Source of the DNA: Oceanobacillus jeddahensis
Lineage (GTDB): Bacteria > Bacillota > Bacilli > Bacillales > Amphibacillaceae
Direction: 5' to 3'
Length of the DNA: 64,000 nucleotides
NCBI RefSeq assembly: GCF_000750635.1
Contig: NZ_CCDM010000003.1
Location: forward strand, 397,121-461,120
Shown: positions 19,366 through 28,030 of the stretch, piece by piece
Layout of the letters: every line of letters starts with the position of its first letter
Numbering within the stretch: the first letter of the stretch is position 1
Made by a program: the position numbers and the translations under genes
Notes under the pieces: model-generated
The model's database searches: none
What the model was told of the DNA's origin: nothing
What the model saw: the letters and a program-made list of their open reading frames with translations, nothing else

Positions 19366-20044
19366 TATTCATTCTCCTCTCAAATGCGCTAATCACCTTT
19401 CTCTGTTTAGAAAGTATTTTGATCGAATCAATAACAATTTTATTCTGATCCGGATCAATGATTCCGCATTCCATGTATACTCCATCAGCTTCATAATCAG
19501 GTGCCCGACTAATATATTCTGCAATTCGAAGCTGTGCTGGCTTCATATAAGAAGCAGCTATGAAAGCCTCTCGATCTCCCTCTACACCAGCATGTGCGAT
19601 TCCTAATAAATTCCCCATAATATAAATGTTTCCTCTAGCTCTTACTCTACCGCCAGGATTCACGTCACCAATAAGAAGCAAATCTCCTTCCGTTTCAAGA
19701 ACTTGTCCGGATCTTACAATCTGGTTAACTACTTTTAATTTACTCTGATCCAACCATGTTTTTGCATCCTTAATTGGTATCACTTCTGATTCCATTGCTT
19801 CAATCTGAAAACGATTTTTTTCTTCAATAATTTCCTTTAATTGCTGGCTCTGCTCTTCCGTTAAATAACGGTGTCCCAGTTTTACTTTTACGGAAACCAC
19901 TGGTTCATCTTTTTTCGGGCTGCTGGCTTCCAGCTTTTTGATTAAATCTTGTACAATCTCTTCAAAAGAAGAATTTTCATCTATAAATAAAATCAAACCA
20001 TCTCTTGTCCCTTTAATCGTGATGGTCGGTTTGGTTTCTTGCAC
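19358..20044 (-). CDS. minC: MinC, inhibitor of FtsZ assembly
   Basis: Blocks Z-ring formation at wrong sites with MinD. The 228-residue protein has an N-terminal FtsZ-inhibiting domain (1-95) and a C-terminal beta-helix domain for MinD binding and dimerisation (RSGQVLETEGDLLLIGDVN, split in the middle of the domain, then GGRVRARGNIYIMGNLLGIAHAG read as successive turns). GTG at 20044 follows GAGGTGA by 7 bases. It is 113 bases downstream of mreD. Confidence 0.95.
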   Translation of the reverse strand: MQETKPTITIKGTRDGLILFIDENSSFEEIVQDLIKKLEASSPKKDEPVVSVKVKLGHRYLTEEQSQQLKEIIEEKNRFQIEAMESEVIPIKDAKTWLDQSKLKVVNQIVRSGQVLETEGDLLLIGDVNPGGRVRARGNIYIMGNLLGIAHAGVEGDREAFIAASYMKPAQLRIAEYISRAPDYEADGVYMECGIIDPDQNKIVIDSIKILSKQRKVISAFERRMNNG

Positions 20045-20068
20045 GATTTATTCACCTCTTTTTTCTAC

Positions 20069-20096
20069 AGTCAGCACAAACGAAGGTTGCTGACTG
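20069..20096 (-). promoter_or_regulatory. Hairpin in the mreD-minC interval
   Basis: CAGTCAGCA and TGCTGACTG form a 9-bp stem in the minC leader, followed by an A-run rather than a T-run. It is not a standard terminator. It may tune mRNA stability between the mre and min parts of the operon. Confidence 0.4.
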
Positions 20097-20157
20097 AGCA
20101 GAGTCTGCCGCTCTTCCATAAATATACGTCTATACAGACTTATTTCAAACGGTCAGA

Positions 20158-20682
20158 TTATGTTAATTCTCTACCCCATTTCCGCATCGGCTTTATGATT
20201 AACGGATAGATTAATACTAAGAATAAAAGATTCATAAGAATGGTTGGCACCAAACGATTCAATAAATATACTTCTATCGGCATATCTGCTAATCCAATAA
20301 CTGTGAAGATGGTATAAATACTAATATCAGCTAAAGCAATTCCAAAAGCGGACAGGATTAACAACACATAAAAATTTCCTTGCAGCATTTTCTTTAGACC
20401 ACGAACAATATAAATAACGAGTGCATAAGAAAACATATAAACACCTAGAATACCTGTATATACGATATCAAAAAGCAATCCAAAAATAAGGGCGTACAAT
20501 ACTGCATAGTAGGTATCATTGCGATCATAGAAGATCGCAATATAAATAAGTATCACAAACACCCAGTGCGGCACAATCATATAAGAGCCCATTAACAATT
20601 GATGAGGTAATAGTTCTAAAGCTACTCCGCTAAGTACCATCACAATAAACAGAATCAAGGGGAATATCACACGTCTAGTCAA
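20158..20682 (-). CDS. mreD: MreD, rod-shape membrane protein
   Basis: Integral membrane partner of MreC in the elongasome that directs side-wall synthesis. The 174-residue product has about five hydrophobic segments and the family pattern FYDRNDTYYAVLYALIFGLL (short stretch) followed by FDIVYTGILGVYMFSY. Translation starts at TTG, overlapping the mreC stop (TTGA), with AAGGGGATGA upstream. Confidence 0.92.
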   Translation of the reverse strand: MTRRVIFPLILFIVMVLSGVALELLPHQLLMGSYMIVPHWVFVILIYIAIFYDRNDTYYAVLYALIFGLLFDIVYTGILGVYMFSYALVIYIVRGLKKMLQGNFYVLLILSAFGIALADISIYTIFTVIGLADMPIEVYLLNRLVPTILMNLLFLVLIYPLIIKPMRKWGRELT

Positions 20683-21557
20683 GACTCGTCATCCCCTTCT
20701 TCTTCATCTTCCGGCTCGCCTAAGGAACGATTGACAACAATAACATTTCGAATATCAAATAAATCTGCTGCGGGTTCAACCATTGCAATCCTGGTTAACC
20801 CATATTGATCAGCAACTACTTCACTTACTTCACCAATTGTAATACCTGCCGGGAACTCTCCTCCGAGTTCGGAAGAATAAACCGTGTCTCCTTCTTCAAT
20901 ATCCGAATCGGATTCTTCAATAATCCGGAATAGCAGCATTTCAGTCTCTTCATCGAATCCTTCGATCATTCCAAAAATATCGCTGTCATCTTCTCTTAAT
21001 ACAGTTGCAGATACACGATTAAATTCATCAAAGCCCGTAAGTAATTGTACAGTAGATGTACCTTGAGACGTATGAAGAACTTTCCCAATCATTCCTTCTG
21101 CTGTTCTGACAACCATATTTTCTTGTATTCCATCATTCTCTCCCCGATTAATGGTCACTTGGTCCACCCATTGCTCTGGTGAACGAGCAATAACAGTGGC
21201 ATAGATCGGTTCGTAATCTCGCGCTGTTTCCGACATATCAATGATGGAACGCAGCTCTTCATTCTCATCTTCTAACTTCTGCACATCATATGCTAACCCT
21301 TTTTGTTGAGATAATTGTTCTCTTAAAATCTCATTTTCTTCATATGTGGTCTTAAAGTCACTGATATTTGAAGCAATATCTGTAACAAACGTCACCGGAG
21401 CCTGTGCAACATTCTGCACCCACCCCACGGTATCACTAACAAATTTCTCTGCAAAATTTAAATGTCCCCGGTTGTTTAGGGAATATCCTATTAATACAAC
21501 TAATACAATAAATCCTACAAGGATTATAAATAATTTCTTACTTCGAAAAAAATTCAT
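20679..21557 (-). CDS. mreC: MreC, rod-shape determining protein
   Basis: Links MreB inside the cell to the peptidoglycan synthases outside. The 292-residue protein has a single N-terminal membrane segment (8-26), a coiled coil (about 65-105) and a two-barrel extracytoplasmic domain starting YEPIYATVIARSPEQW. It ends in an acidic tail. It lies 15 bases after mreB and overlaps mreD by 4 bases. Confidence 0.95.
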   Translation of the reverse strand: MNFFRSKKLFIILVGFIVLVVLIGYSLNNRGHLNFAEKFVSDTVGWVQNVAQAPVTFVTDIASNISDFKTTYEENEILREQLSQQKGLAYDVQKLEDENEELRSIIDMSETARDYEPIYATVIARSPEQWVDQVTINRGENDGIQENMVVRTAEGMIGKVLHTSQGTSTVQLLTGFDEFNRVSATVLREDDSDIFGMIEGFDEETEMLLFRIIEESDSDIEEGDTVYSSELGGEFPAGITIGEVSEVVADQYGLTRIAMVEPAADLFDIRNVIVVNRSLGEPEDEEEGDDES

Positions 21558-21572
21558 ACAAACACCTACTTA

Positions 21573-22610
21573 TTAATTTAACGCGCGCGAAGACACACTT
21601 GGAGCAGAACGAAATTGGTCAATATAATCAAGTGATTTACCGGTTCCAATTGCCACGCTTTCCAAAGGTTCATCTGTAACAAATACAGGAATTTTTGTTT
21701 CATCACTAATAACTTTATCAAGATTTTCTAACAGAGCGCCCCCTCCAGATAAAACAATCCCCCGATCCATGATATCAGCTGATAATTCAGGCGGTGTTTT
21801 TTCTAACGTTGTTTTAACAGCATTGACAATTGCATCAATATTATCATCCAAAGCTCCAGAAATTTCTTCAGATGTAACTGTAATTGTTTTTGGCAATCCC
21901 GTCAACAGATCACGCCCTCTAATATCTCTTTCTTCTCCAATAATTCCTTCTTTCGCTGCTGCTATATCCATTTTAATCGATTCAGCCGATCTTTCTCCAA
22001 TCATTAGGTTATATTTTTTTCTTATGTAAGAGATAATTGCTTCATCCATATCATCTCCTGCAATTCGAATAGAACTGCTCGTTACAATTCCACCTAATGA
22101 AATAACAGCTATTTCTGTCGTTCCTCCACCGATATCAACAATCATACTCCCTGTTGGTTCCCAAACTGGTAAACCTGCTCCTATTGCTGCAGCAAAAGGC
22201 TCTGCAATTGGATAAGCTTCTTTCGCTCCAGCTTGCTTTGTTGCATCAATAACCGCCCGTTCTTCCACCATCGTAATACCAGATGGAACACAGATCATCA
22301 CATTAGGTTTCTTCGCAAAGAGAGAGCGTTTCTTCATTGCTTTTTTCATATAATAATTCATCATCACGGAAGTTGTGTCGTAATCTGCAATTACACCATC
22401 CTTCATTGGACGGACAACAGAAATATTTCCAGGTGTACGTCCGATCATCATTCTCGCATCACTTCCAACAGCTTCCACGGCGCCTGTCTCCAAATTTTTC
22501 GCCACAACAGAAGGTTCCCGAACAATAACTCCTTTACCTTTTACATAGACTAATGTATTTGCTGTTCCTAAATCAATTCCTAAATCCTGTGAAAAATTAA
22601 ACATCCCCAT
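21573..22610 (-). CDS. mreB: MreB, actin-like rod-shape protein
   Basis: Forms membrane filaments that orient cell-wall synthesis. The protein shows phosphate-1 [16 protein letters not shown], phosphate-2 [17 protein letters not shown] and adenosine-site GGGALLENL. The frame is open to 22709, but ATG at 22610 follows AAAGGA by 8 bases and gives 345 residues, near the usual 335-345. It heads mreBCD-minCD. A TATAAT at 22838-22843 may belong to its promoter, but a good -35 is not evident. Confidence 0.96.
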   Translation of the reverse strand: MGMFNFSQDLGIDLGTANTLVYVKGKGVIVREPSVVAKNLETGAVEAVGSDARMMIGRTPGNISVVRPMKDGVIADYDTTSVMMNYYMKKAMKKRSLFAKKPNVMICVPSGITMVEERAVIDATKQAGAKEAYPIAEPFAAAIGAGLPVWEPTGSMIVDIGGGTTEIAVISLGGIVTSSSIRIAGDDMDEAIISYIRKKYNLMIGERSAESIKMDIAAAKEGIIGEERDIRGRDLLTGLPKTITVTSEEISGALDDNIDAIVNAVKTTLEKTPPELSADIMDRGIVLSGGGALLENLDKVISDETKIPVFVTDEPLESVAIGTGKSLDYIDQFRSAPSVSSRALN

Positions 22611-22782
22611 AAATTTCATCCTTTCCCGTTCGCACATCAATAAGTATTTTCTCCATGCTTCTTTATTACGAATAACCGCTTGTAAAACTCGCGCAGTATA
22701 AAGTTTCATTTTATATCAGCATATATTATAGCTACAGAATACATCTTTTTACCAGCCAAGTTTTGTTTATACAATTCTAAGA

Positions 22783-22817
22783 AGCGCCACTTTTACATCT
22801 CCTCGAAAAATGGCGCT
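22783..22817 (-). terminator. Hairpin between radC and mreB
   Basis: AGCGCCA and TGGCGCT bracket a partly paired interior (TTTT/AAAA) and a short loop. It lies 54 bases past radC and 170 before mreB. With no good T-run it could be a weak radC terminator or an mreB leader hairpin. Confidence 0.45.
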
Positions 22818-22870
22818 GAAAATTAATTCCATATATAATTATACGAAAAAAACTCTAAAATAGATAGTAT

Positions 22871-23557
22871 TTATAAGTATCCTTTTTGTTTTAATGAAAC
22901 AAAACGTTCATTTCCAATAACTAAATGATCAATAACCTCAATTCCAATTATTTTACCTGATTCAACAAGGCGCTTCGTGATAAGAATATCTTCTTGAGAT
23001 GGGGTCGGGTCACCAGAGGGATGATTATGGCAAACTAACACAGAGGCAGCAGATCGTTTTACAGCTTCACGAAATAGTTCCCGAGGATGGACAATCGAAG
23101 CGTTTAAAGAACCAATAAAAAGAGTTTGCCGATGAATGATTTGATTTTTGGTATTTAAAAAAAGAGCTACAAAATGCTCCTGCGCTAAATTGCGCATCTC
23201 TTCCATAACATAATTGGCTCCGTCTTCTGGAGACCGAATAATATAGACATCTACAGCTTTATAACTGCTAATTCTTTTTCCGAGCTCAATGGCAGCCAGT
23301 ATATTCAAACTTTTTGCAGTTCCGATCCCTTTAATCGCTATTAATTCTTCTACGGTAGCATCTCTTAATAATTTTATACCTTCAAAATGCATAAGAATAC
23401 GATCTGCAAGTAGTTGAACTGGATCATTTTTAGAGCCGCTGCCAATTAAAATAGAAAGAATTTCCTGATTGCTCAGCTTATCAGCACCATGTTTTAACAG
23501 GCGCTCTCTTGGTCTATCTTCTGTTGGTAAATCTCGTATAAAAATTGGCTTTCCCAT
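22871..23557 (-). CDS. radC: RadC/YsxA family JAB-domain protein
   Basis: A 228-residue protein of the RadC family. Despite the name, a DNA-repair role is doubtful and the biochemical function is unsettled. It has an N-terminal helix-hairpin-helix (IKGIGTAKSLNILAAIELG) and a JAB/MPN+ metalloprotease-like core with the complete zinc motif VCHNHPSGDPTPSQED. ATG follows AAAGGTGAG by 5 bases. In B. subtilis maf lies between radC and spoIIB; here that interval is 260 noncoding bases. Confidence 0.93.
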   Translation of the reverse strand: MGKPIFIRDLPTEDRPRERLLKHGADKLSNQEILSILIGSGSKNDPVQLLADRILMHFEGIKLLRDATVEELIAIKGIGTAKSLNILAAIELGKRISSYKAVDVYIIRSPEDGANYVMEEMRNLAQEHFVALFLNTKNQIIHRQTLFIGSLNASIVHPRELFREAVKRSAASVLVCHNHPSGDPTPSQEDILITKRLVESGKIIGIEVIDHLVIGNERFVSLKQKGYL

Positions 23558-23757
23558 GGTATCTCACCTTTCGTTTATTTATATCATAGAGATACCACGC
23601 TTTTTCTACAACTTGAAAAAATCCCATTTTTAATAAGATCTAACAAGTTATAATTAATTTTTTCTAGTAAGAAATTGCTCATTCATGAAGTGTTTAACAT
23701 GATAAAAATCAATTTTACGTAAAATTACTATTTTTTGTTTTCATAAGCTTAGGATAC

Positions 23758-23801
23758 CTAATAGTCACCTTAGAAAACTTACTATCTAAGGTGATTATTA
23801 G
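23758..23801 (-). terminator. Hairpin after spoIIB
   Basis: CTAATAGTCACCTTAGA pairs with TCTAAGGTGATTATTAG with one mismatch around a 10-base loop, 18 bases past the spoIIB stop. The T-tract is poor, so function as a terminator is uncertain. Confidence 0.55.
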
Positions 23802-23818
23802 AGTAAGTATGAGCATTT

Positions 23819-24682
23819 TTATGATAATTCGTCATAAACCTTCATCCAACTCAACAATTGATAAGCAGCAGGTTCACCCTGCATTTCTGTTAAGCTGGTT
23901 ATCAGTTCATCTACCTTATTCACTTCGTCCGGGGCCTTGTCCACCAAAGCAGTGATTTCTTCATCTGCAATTGGCTGAGTTAAATCTGTTTGCTGAATCT
24001 GCTCATCAAAGAAAGCTTGAAACATTGTTATCCATTCACTTTCCGCTTCTGTCAATTCTATTTCGTTTGTTTGGGTACTCCATTCCTTCACATAAAGTTC
24101 TGCTTGACCGTCAGAAAGGGAGTCTGCAAGAGCTTGTGCTGTATCCTCAGATGATGCGACTCCTGCCATCAAATAAAATTCCTCTTCTCTTTCAAAAAAT
24201 ACAGTTGAGATACCTAAACTTGACAAGGTGTCAATTAATGGGCCGGCATTCTCTTGATCTGAAAAAATACCTGCTTGAATTATATATGTTTCTAATGAAT
24301 CAAGTGATGTCGAAACGAAATCTAAACTTGTTTCCTCTTTTTCTGTTTGTGATACTGCTGGTGTCGTTTGCGATGAATTCTCAGCACTTGTCGGTGTATC
24401 AACTTGTACAAACATCCGAAAAAGAAAGAATCCTATAGTCGAACCAACAAAAATGGCACTTAATCCACTAATTAATATCGCTTTCCATATAGGGTTTCTT
24501 TTTAGTTTATCCTTATTCGTACTTTTAACAGGCTTAAGCGTCGTAAAGTCAATTTCTTCTTGTTCATTTTCAAGCGATGCTGCTGATTCTCTTTCTGCAC
24601 TATCTCCTTTGGAGGATGTATGGACCTTATATGTCCAAGTACCTTTTGAGTCTTTTGCGATATGCGGTTTATGTTTTGTCAT
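23819..24682 (-). CDS. spoIIB: SpoIIB-like SPOR-domain sporulation protein
   Basis: A bitopic membrane protein of 287 residues: cytosolic polar N-terminus, one membrane span (about 68-90), then a SPOR-like domain (about 130-205, YIIQAGIFSDQENAGPLIDT) able to bind denuded septal peptidoglycan. SpoIIB aids septal wall thinning and engulfment in B. subtilis, where it also lies upstream of radC and near folC. The first 25 residues (KDSKGTWTYKVHTS) have a recurrent spore-protein look. ATG follows GGAGGG by 8 bases. Confidence 0.75.
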   Translation of the reverse strand: MTKHKPHIAKDSKGTWTYKVHTSSKGDSAERESAASLENEQEEIDFTTLKPVKSTNKDKLKRNPIWKAILISGLSAIFVGSTIGFFLFRMFVQVDTPTSAENSSQTTPAVSQTEKEETSLDFVSTSLDSLETYIIQAGIFSDQENAGPLIDTLSSLGISTVFFEREEEFYLMAGVASSEDTAQALADSLSDGQAELYVKEWSTQTNEIELTEAESEWITMFQAFFDEQIQQTDLTQPIADEEITALVDKAPDEVNKVDELITSLTEMQGEPAAYQLLSWMKVYDELS

Positions 24683-24783
24683 TAATCCGGCCCTCCATGC
24701 TAGTTTTGTTTCACTCTAGCACAGCTCTTGTAAAAAGTAAGGCGAATCATGACATTTCCTATGATAATCGTTCTACAAATTTC

Positions 24784-26067
24784 TTATAGAAGATCGTCTG
24801 TTTCAGTGTCTATGTCTATCTTCTTGGAAAAATCAATAAAAGAACGGATTAAATTAATAAAATGGAAGGAACCAGTAATCAAGATTGGAACCTTTGACGT
24901 TTTTATTTTATCTTCTATCCATGCTTGCCAGTCCTCAACGAACTCATTTTCTCCTTTTAATGGATAATCTGTCAACGCTGCTGCCCGGGGATGATCAAAA
25001 GATGTGGTATATAAATTCGGAAAAACATCTGCTAGTTGTTTTTGCATTTCTTCTATATCTTTATCTTTAAAAGCAGCAAACAGCACAAGCACTTTCCTTC
25101 TTGGATAGATTGCTCTCACTGTTTTTATAAAAGCCTTCATCCCTGCTTCGTTATGAGCACCGTCCACTAAAATAAACGGATTATCATGGATTTTTTCCAT
25201 TCTTCCCGGTATCATTACCTTTTGAATTGCTTCGATGGAAATTCGCATATCCAGATGGCCGAATCTATTTTTCAACACTTTTATAGCTTGTATCGCAACA
25301 GAAGCATTCTGATGCTGATGTAAACCAATTGTCTGAAGTTTAATACGGTAGCGCGAGCCAAGGTTTTTCCATTCAAATTCATCAATTTGAACATCTTTTA
25401 TCGTAAAATCCATCCCAAATCGGTATAAAACAGCTCTTTTTTTATTTGCTTCATTGATAATTGGAATTAGTCCCTCTCCTTCTACCCCAGTTATAATCGG
25501 GGTACGAGATTTAATAATTCCTGCTTTATGCGAAGCTATCTCTGTGATTGTATTTCCTAAAAAGGCGGTATGGTCTTTAGAAACCGTGGTAATAATTGAT
25601 AAGACAGGTTGAATCACATTGGTGGTATCGTCCCTCCCACCCATACCAGCTTCTATAATGGCTATATCAACATTTTTAGAAAAATATAAAAATGCCAATG
25701 CCGTTATAATTTCAAAATGGCTCGGATGCCTGCCTTGATTATCCATTTCTTCGATCACCGGCTCCATTTCTTGAAATAGCTCCGTGAATACATCTTCTGA
25801 AATTGATTCTCCGTTATGAAGAATAAAGCCAGTCAAGCCACTTAAACTCGGTGATGTAAAAGTCCCTACTTGATAACGGTTTGCTCTTAATGCAGCTTGC
25901 AGAAAAGCTCCAGTGGATCCCTTTCCGTTCGTGCCTGCAATATGAATAGATGTAAATTTTTTCTCTGGATGATCTAAAGCATCTAACAGGGACTCTATTC
26001 GATCCAAGCCCGGCTGCACACCAAGCCGCTGACGTTTTTCAAAAAAATCATGGATGTCTGTATTCAT
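24784..26067 (-). CDS. folC: Folylpolyglutamate synthase / dihydrofolate synthase
   Basis: Adds glutamate to folates and probably also makes dihydrofolate. The 427-residue protein has the Mur-ligase P-loop IAGTNGKGST, the block IIEAGMGGRDDTTNV and the C-terminal domain with LVDGAHNEAGMKAF. An in-frame GTG lies upstream, but the ATG at 26067 follows GGAGG by 8 bases. In B. subtilis folC follows valS; here two divergent ATP-grasp genes intervene. Confidence 0.93.
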   Translation of the reverse strand: MNTDIHDFFEKRQRLGVQPGLDRIESLLDALDHPEKKFTSIHIAGTNGKGSTGAFLQAALRANRYQVGTFTSPSLSGLTGFILHNGESISEDVFTELFQEMEPVIEEMDNQGRHPSHFEIITALAFLYFSKNVDIAIIEAGMGGRDDTTNVIQPVLSIITTVSKDHTAFLGNTITEIASHKAGIIKSRTPIITGVEGEGLIPIINEANKKRAVLYRFGMDFTIKDVQIDEFEWKNLGSRYRIKLQTIGLHQHQNASVAIQAIKVLKNRFGHLDMRISIEAIQKVMIPGRMEKIHDNPFILVDGAHNEAGMKAFIKTVRAIYPRRKVLVLFAAFKDKDIEEMQKQLADVFPNLYTTSFDHPRAAALTDYPLKGENEFVEDWQAWIEDKIKTSKVPILITGSFHFINLIRSFIDFSKKIDIDTETDDLL

Positions 26068-26263
26068 CTCTCTTTCCTCCTTCACTTATTCGTCGTATAC
26101 TGAGTATCACAGTATGATTGTCCGTAATCCCTTCCTATTACATACGAAAGAATTATTTTACGGGAATGGGAAAACAAACACTTCATTTCCTGCTTGGTTT
26201 CACCGGATTTATCACGTCCGTTGTTAAATCCCGTTTTACCGTAAAGAGAAAGGATGTTCTAAT

Positions 26264-27160
26264 TTGAATTATACAGGTTGGATTATTATTAATGGAAGCA
26301 TCGCAACAGATAAATTTCTGGACTATGCAAATATGATTGCAGAAGCTGCAGAAAAACAAAATATCCAAACAGTCTGTTTAAAAAATGATGCGGTTTTAAC
26401 TTTATTATGCCCGAAAAATGGCATGGTGTCATCTATCGCAAATAATGATAAGCTGCCTGATTTTGCTTTTTTTATAGACAAAGATATTTATATAGCAAGA
26501 CAGCTGGAGCAGCTCGGTGTTCGTGTATTTAATTCATCACGTACGATTGAAATCAGTGATGATAAAATTTACACGTATCAAATGCTTAGCCAGCAGCAGA
26601 TTCCTATTCCTGAAACAATCATCGCTCCGAAAAAGTATCATGGAGGAAACCTGCCTCCTGCTTATTTACAGAAAGTAACGGAGTCTCTCGGAATTCCTCT
26701 TATAGTTAAAGAAGCGTTCGGTTCCTTTGGGGAGCAGGTTCATTTCATTTCCAACCATGAGGAATTAACAAATATTATTCCGATGATGGAACAACGTCCG
26801 TTTGTATTCCAGCGTTATATAGCGGAGAGCAAGGGACGGGATATTCGTGTGCAGGTAGTCGGTGAGAAAGCTGTAACTGCTGTCGAACGACAAAATAACA
26901 AAGATTTCCGTGCGAATGTAACAAACGGGGGGAAAATGTTGCCGTTTGCTCTTGATGACAAAACAGAAAAGTTGGCTGTGAATGCAGCAAAAGCAATTGG
27001 AGCTGATTTTTCCGGTGTGGATTTATTGTTTGGACCAAATGAGGAGCTGCTGGTTTGTGAAATAAATGCCAATGCACATATCCGCAATCTATACGAATGT
27101 ACCGGAATCAACGCTGCTGATGACATGATAACCTATATAAAAAAGGAGCTTTCCCGATGA
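26264..27160 (+). CDS. RimK-like ATP-grasp ligase, first of a pair
   Basis: A 298-residue ATP-grasp enzyme, a fold that forms amide bonds through acyl-phosphate intermediates. It has an N-terminal pre-ATP-grasp domain (1-100), then nucleotide-binding elements IPLIVKEAFGSFGEQVHF, a RimK-type block GRDIRVQVVGEKAVTAVER, FRANVTNGGK, and the metal-binding end VCEINANAHIRNLYECTG, whose Glu and Asn are both present. TTG at 26264 follows GAAAGGATG by 7 bases. It overlaps the next gene by 4 bases. Substrate is unknown; alpha-glutamate ligation is only one option. Confidence 0.8.
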   Translation: MNYTGWIIINGSIATDKFLDYANMIAEAAEKQNIQTVCLKNDAVLTLLCPKNGMVSSIANNDKLPDFAFFIDKDIYIARQLEQLGVRVFNSSRTIEISDDKIYTYQMLSQQQIPIPETIIAPKKYHGGNLPPAYLQKVTESLGIPLIVKEAFGSFGEQVHFISNHEELTNIIPMMEQRPFVFQRYIAESKGRDIRVQVVGEKAVTAVERQNNKDFRANVTNGGKMLPFALDDKTEKLAVNAAKAIGADFSGVDLLFGPNEELLVCEINANAHIRNLYECTGINAADDMITYIKKELSR

Positions 27161-28005
27161 AAGGCTGGCTGATTTATACAACATCTGATTCTATCAGAAA
27201 TAAAAGTTATATTGACTGGTTTATCTCTGAAGCCAGAAAACAATCTATCGATCTGGTCTTATTACGCAGAGAAGATATTTCTATCGGTATTCATCATAAT
27301 AAACCGGTTATCTATGCAAATGGAGAAGAAATAACTGCTGACTTTGCTGTCGTGCGGACGATCGATCCACTCTTGAATAAACAGCTGGAGCAAATGGGGT
27401 TAGCCGTATTTAATAAGCCTATTATTTCAGAAACATTTAATCATAAAGCCTATGGCTACCTTGCTGTCCAGCAGCTGGGCATTTCTGTTCCGGAAACGTA
27501 TTACTTTCCGGCAAATTTGACTCCTTCCTCCCCGCCTCTGGATTTCCCTTTTGTTGCTAAAACAGCAGCAGGAAAAGGAGGAGATCAAGTTGTCATGCTC
27601 GATCATCAAAAAGAGTGGGAAGCGTACTGTCAAAGCACCACGGAAACCTTTGTAGTACAATCTCCAAAAAATATACAGCCGGGCAAGGACTTACGGGTCT
27701 TTGTGATTGGCAAAGATATCATCGCAGCTGTTTTACGCGAGAACGCCAATGACTTTCGGGCAAATTATTCCCTGGGAGGTAAGGCATCTTTATATACATT
27801 AAATAAAACAGAAAAAAGAACCGTTCAAAAGATAATAGACGCTTATGATTTCGGGCTGGTCGGGATTGATTTTATGTTCAGCTCTGACGGAGAATTCATT
27901 TTTAATGAAGTGGAAGATGCGGTCGGCTCACGTGCATTAAGTATGCTCAGCGATATCAATATATTAGAAAAATATGTAACGTATATAAAAGAAAAAATGC
28001 TATGA
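27157..28005 (+). CDS. RimK-like ATP-grasp ligase, second of a pair
   Basis: A 282-residue relative of the preceding gene, with the same layout: N-terminal domain opening MKGWLIYTT, FPFVAKTAAGKGGDQVV, GKDLRVFVIGKDIIAAVLRE, FRANYSLGGKA and the end FIFNEVEDAVGSRALSML. The usual Asn metal ligand of ExN is not conserved: the motif reads NEVED. It may therefore use a different metal geometry or be a regulatory subunit. Coupling by ATGA and AAGGAG 8 bases upstream indicate joint, roughly equal expression. A shared terminator overlaps its stop codon. Confidence 0.78.
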   Translation: MKGWLIYTTSDSIRNKSYIDWFISEARKQSIDLVLLRREDISIGIHHNKPVIYANGEEITADFAVVRTIDPLLNKQLEQMGLAVFNKPIISETFNHKAYGYLAVQQLGISVPETYYFPANLTPSSPPLDFPFVAKTAAGKGGDQVVMLDHQKEWEAYCQSTTETFVVQSPKNIQPGKDLRVFVIGKDIIAAVLRENANDFRANYSLGGKASLYTLNKTEKRTVQKIIDAYDFGLVGIDFMFSSDGEFIFNEVEDAVGSRALSMLSDINILEKYVTYIKEKML

Positions 28006-28028
28006 GAGATTGTCTCATAGCATTTTTT
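27992..28028. terminator. Bidirectional terminator between the ATP-grasp pair and valS
   Basis: AAATGCTATGAGA pairs with TCTCATAGCATTT around a 5-base loop, with A-run and T-run flanks. It includes the stop codon of the second ligase gene and ends three bases before valS. Confidence 0.88.
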
Positions 28029-28030
28029 AA

